DNA of 14,568 nucleotides from contig NZ_JAHRBL010000038.1 of assembly GCF_019693445.1 (NCBI RefSeq), positions 1-14,568 on the forward strand. The letters are read 5' to 3'. Below are positions 13,183 to 14,568 of this stretch, one piece after another; within the stretch, counting starts at the first letter, position 1; each line of letters starts with the position of its first letter. The translations under genes and the position numbers were made by a program. The notes under the pieces are model-generated. The model was not told the DNA's origin. It did no database searches and saw nothing but the letters and a program-made list of their open reading frames with translations. Source of the stretch: Deinococcus aquaedulcis (GTDB taxonomy: Bacteria; Deinococcota; Deinococci; Deinococcales; Deinococcaceae).

Positions 13183-13211
13183 AGCGTACCGCTTTTTGTG
13201 TACGCTGTCAA
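13183..13211 (-). promoter_or_regulatory. Promoter with overlapping inverted-repeat operator (unit 1)
   Basis: Minus strand: perfect -35 TTGACA (plus 13206-13211), 17-bp spacer, -10 TACGCT (plus 13183-13188). An 8-bp inverted repeat CAGCGTAC / GTACGCTG (13182-13189 with 13200-13207, 10-nt gap) spans the -10 and touches the -35, which is typical of a repressor site. The leader that follows is almost identical to that of unit 2 and contains a CCCC/GGGG hairpin directly before the AAAGGAG. Confidence 0.8.
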
Positions 13212-13220
13212 GAGGGATTC

Positions 13221-13598
13221 TTAGTAAAATGCTGTCCTGGCAAGTGTTTCGTAGAAATCCGCCTCGTCATTTAGGGCCTGCACAATGGCCTGCGCCGCTG
13301 CGGGGTCAGAGGCCCGGTGTAGGCCCTGGGCCAGATCGGTGGCCAGCGCCCTGGTGCGCTGTGAGAAGTGGGCACAGGCAGCTGCCCGGTCGGGATTGGG
13401 CGTGAGATGGCCGTAACGTTCCGTGACGGCCCGGTAGCGCTGGAGAAAGTCGCGGGCCTGCTCGGCCGCCCCGTAGAACTGGAGGTGCTGCCGGGAAGTG
13501 CGCAGGCGCTGGGCTAGCCGCTGGCGCTGCTGCCGCATCGCTTCGGCGCGGGCCTCGATCTCGGGTGAACGACCTGGACGTGCGCTGCTGTGAGACAT
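13221..13598 (-). CDS. PNPDR-motif protein, 125 aa (paralogue 1)
   Basis: ATG 13598 (MSHSSARPGR) has GGGAG 5 nt upstream; a GTG four codons earlier would lose this site. Almost entirely helical: Arg/Gln-rich N-terminus (about 11-45), then LQRYRAVTERYGHLTPNPDRAAAC, with PNPDR at 67-71 and Cys75, then SDP (97-99) and a helix to the end. The 106-aa protein encoded just upstream shares PNPDR-xAxC, a following SDP and the overall helix pattern, so the two are diverged tandem paralogues. I know no family for them. The gene ends 10 nt before the -35 of unit 1, so transcription may read into that unit. Confidence 0.75.
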   Translation of the reverse strand: MSHSSARPGRSPEIEARAEAMRQQRQRLAQRLRTSRQHLQFYGAAEQARDFLQRYRAVTERYGHLTPNPDRAAACAHFSQRTRALATDLAQGLHRASDPAAAQAIVQALNDEADFYETLARTAFY

Positions 13599-13665
13599 AA
13601 GGGCTCCCACCTGGCCTCGCGCTCGGGCAAGGCCAGATCATCTGGTGAGGGGTGAAGGTGGGAGG

Positions 13666-13986
13666 TCAGCCGCGTGCGAGGTCGCCCAGCTGCTGGTAGA
13701 GCTGGATGCGGCCCTGGACATACGCAATCAGGAGCAGATCGGGGTCACTCGTGCAGGCTTCCAGCTCGGCCAGTTCCACCTTTGCCCTGTTTAGGTGACG
13801 CAGGCAACTCGCCCGGCGGTCAGGGTTCGGGTAGGCAAACCCGGTCAGGCGAAAGAGCTTTAGCCGCTTGGCCGCGTGCGGATTCCCGCTCTGGACAGCC
13901 CGGCGCAGGGCTTGAAGGCGATTGGCTTCGATCTGGCGGGCAAGACGCAGCTTCTCGGCGGCGGCCTGAAGGTCCGGGGTACTCAT
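13666..13986 (-). CDS. PNPDR-motif protein, 106 aa (paralogue 2)
   Basis: ATG 13986 (MSTPDLQAAAEK) overlaps the stop of the 162-aa gene as ATGA, so the open frame further right is not used. Helical, Leu/Arg-rich, with AYPNPDRRASC at 51-61 and SDP at 80-82, then QGRIQLYQQLGDLA. Similar to the 125-aa protein after it (PNPDR, xAxC, SDP, and C-terminal aromatic/Leu helix), with a shorter N-terminus. Function unknown. Two paralogues translated in sequence from one mRNA could form a heteromer. Confidence 0.75.
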   Translation of the reverse strand: MSTPDLQAAAEKLRLARQIEANRLQALRRAVQSGNPHAAKRLKLFRLTGFAYPNPDRRASCLRHLNRAKVELAELEACTSDPDLLLIAYVQGRIQLYQQLGDLARG

Positions 13987-14471
13987 GCCGCGTGCTTCCC
14001 GGCAGCACCGACTGCGAAGCGCACACCAAGACCTTTGGCCTCGGGATGCTCGGCGCATAGATGCGCCCACACCACCTGCACGTCGGCCTCCGTCAGTTCG
14101 GCCAGTGACGCTCGCGGCTGGGTCTCATTCAGAGCCTGGGCGCACAGCGCGTAGTGGTCAGGACGCTTCAAGCCCAGGATGCCCATGACCTTGTGCAGTG
14201 CGGCGGCGCGCGCCTTGCCAATGGTGGGCCGAACCTCGTCGAGCAACTTGTAGTGGCCCTCGTCTCTGGCCCAGTTCAGCATGCTCGTGACCTCTTCTGC
14301 TGAGGTGGGCTTGCCGTCCACCGTGCCGGTGCGCCGGCCCTGAGCGTCGGCGCTCAGACTGACGATGCGGCGGCCCAGAAAGACACTGGCGCTCGAACCG
14401 TCGCCCCAGGACCCGTACAGGTCCAGTTGCCAGGTGCGAGTGATGTTGGTAATGGCGGGCTGGGTGGTCAT
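13983..14471 (-). CDS. Hypothetical protein, 162 aa
   Basis: ATG 14471 (MTTQPAITNITRTW) lies 7-8 nt after AAAGGAG and is the first start after the mapped promoter. The N-terminal part is strand-rich (TWQLDLYGSWGDGSSASVFLGRRIVSL, about 13-39). The C-terminal part is helical (EEVTSMLNWARDEGHYKLLDEVRPTIGKARAAALHKVMGIL, about 59-99; then LAELTEADVQVVWAHLCAEHPEA). No family recognised. First gene of unit 2 and coupled to the 106-aa paralogue by ATGA. Confidence 0.75.
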   Translation of the reverse strand: MTTQPAITNITRTWQLDLYGSWGDGSSASVFLGRRIVSLSADAQGRRTGTVDGKPTSAEEVTSMLNWARDEGHYKLLDEVRPTIGKARAAALHKVMGILGLKRPDHYALCAQALNETQPRASLAELTEADVQVVWAHLCAEHPEAKGLGVRFAVGAAGKHAA

Positions 14472-14508
14472 GGTTGGCGCTCCTTTCCCCTCTGTCTGGG
14501 GTAATACA

Positions 14509-14537
14509 AGTGTACCTCTTTTTGTGTACAGTGTCAA
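14509..14537 (-). promoter_or_regulatory. Promoter with overlapping inverted-repeat operator (unit 2)
   Basis: Minus strand: perfect -35 TTGACA (plus 14532-14537), 17-bp spacer, -10 TACACT (plus 14509-14514). Arms AGTGTAC / GTACAGT (14509-14515 with 14526-14532, 10-nt gap) lie exactly as in unit 1, with one mismatch. Spacer bases CTTTTTGTGTAC (plus strand) and 31 consecutive leader bases (up to the ATG region) are shared with unit 1. Confidence 0.8.
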
Positions 14538-14568
14538 GAGAAACGTCCACCCACACAGCAAAACTGAG

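Overview
The window looks like part of a GC-rich plasmid, or a plasmid-like accessory replicon, from a Deinococcus-type bacterium. This is inferred from three things: the very high GC content, a compact run of mostly unknown genes around a parA / ribbon-helix-helix / primase-polymerase block, and promoters whose -10 box sits about 5 nt before the start codon, giving the leaderless mRNAs known to be common in Deinococcus. No rRNA, tRNA or CRISPR array is visible. All genes but one are on the minus strand.

Layout. (1) 3-401 is a structured non-coding element that recurs as a direct repeat at 7872-8282. Each copy is two conserved blocks around an unrelated core, and each ends in a terminator-like hairpin and three tandem 8-bp units. 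(2) 438-7377 is a minus-strand chain bracketed by the two copies. In transcription order it encodes a DnaQ-like (DEDDh) exonuclease, a zinc-ribbon protein, a gene interrupted by an in-frame TGA, a 63-aa protein, a 301-aa unknown, a small Cys/His protein, an OLD-family ATPase-Toprim protein, and a 502-aa protein whose C-terminal 300 residues resemble the anti-CRISPR AcrVA2. (3) 7378-8318 is about 940 bp without genes. It holds a promoter for the chain, several strong inverted repeats and repeat copy 2. (4) 8319-9254 is the only plus-strand gene, a predicted secreted protein. (5) 9309-12433 is the replication and partition operon, read right to left: ParA, an 80-aa ribbon-helix-helix protein (putative centromere-binding partner), a primase-polymerase (putative replication initiator), then four small genes joined largely by ATGA overlaps. 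(6) 12504-14537 holds two transcription units started by near-identical promoter/operator/leader modules. They encode small proteins of unknown function, including two paralogues sharing a PNPDR-xAxC motif and a 28-aa acidic protein, and they end at a clear terminator.

How it may work together. An 8-bp tandem motif (consensus near CATGAAAN) occurs inside the parA promoter, just before the primase-polymerase start codon, and at the end of both long repeat copies. The simplest reading is that the ribbon-helix-helix protein binds all four sites. It would then autoregulate parA, regulate the replication gene, and use the repeat copies as centromeres. The OLD / AcrVA2-like pair lies between two such sites in a module that could be lost or gained by recombination between the repeats. 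The shared binding site and the OLD-AcrVA2-like neighbourhood are the most unusual signals here. Functional links are inference.
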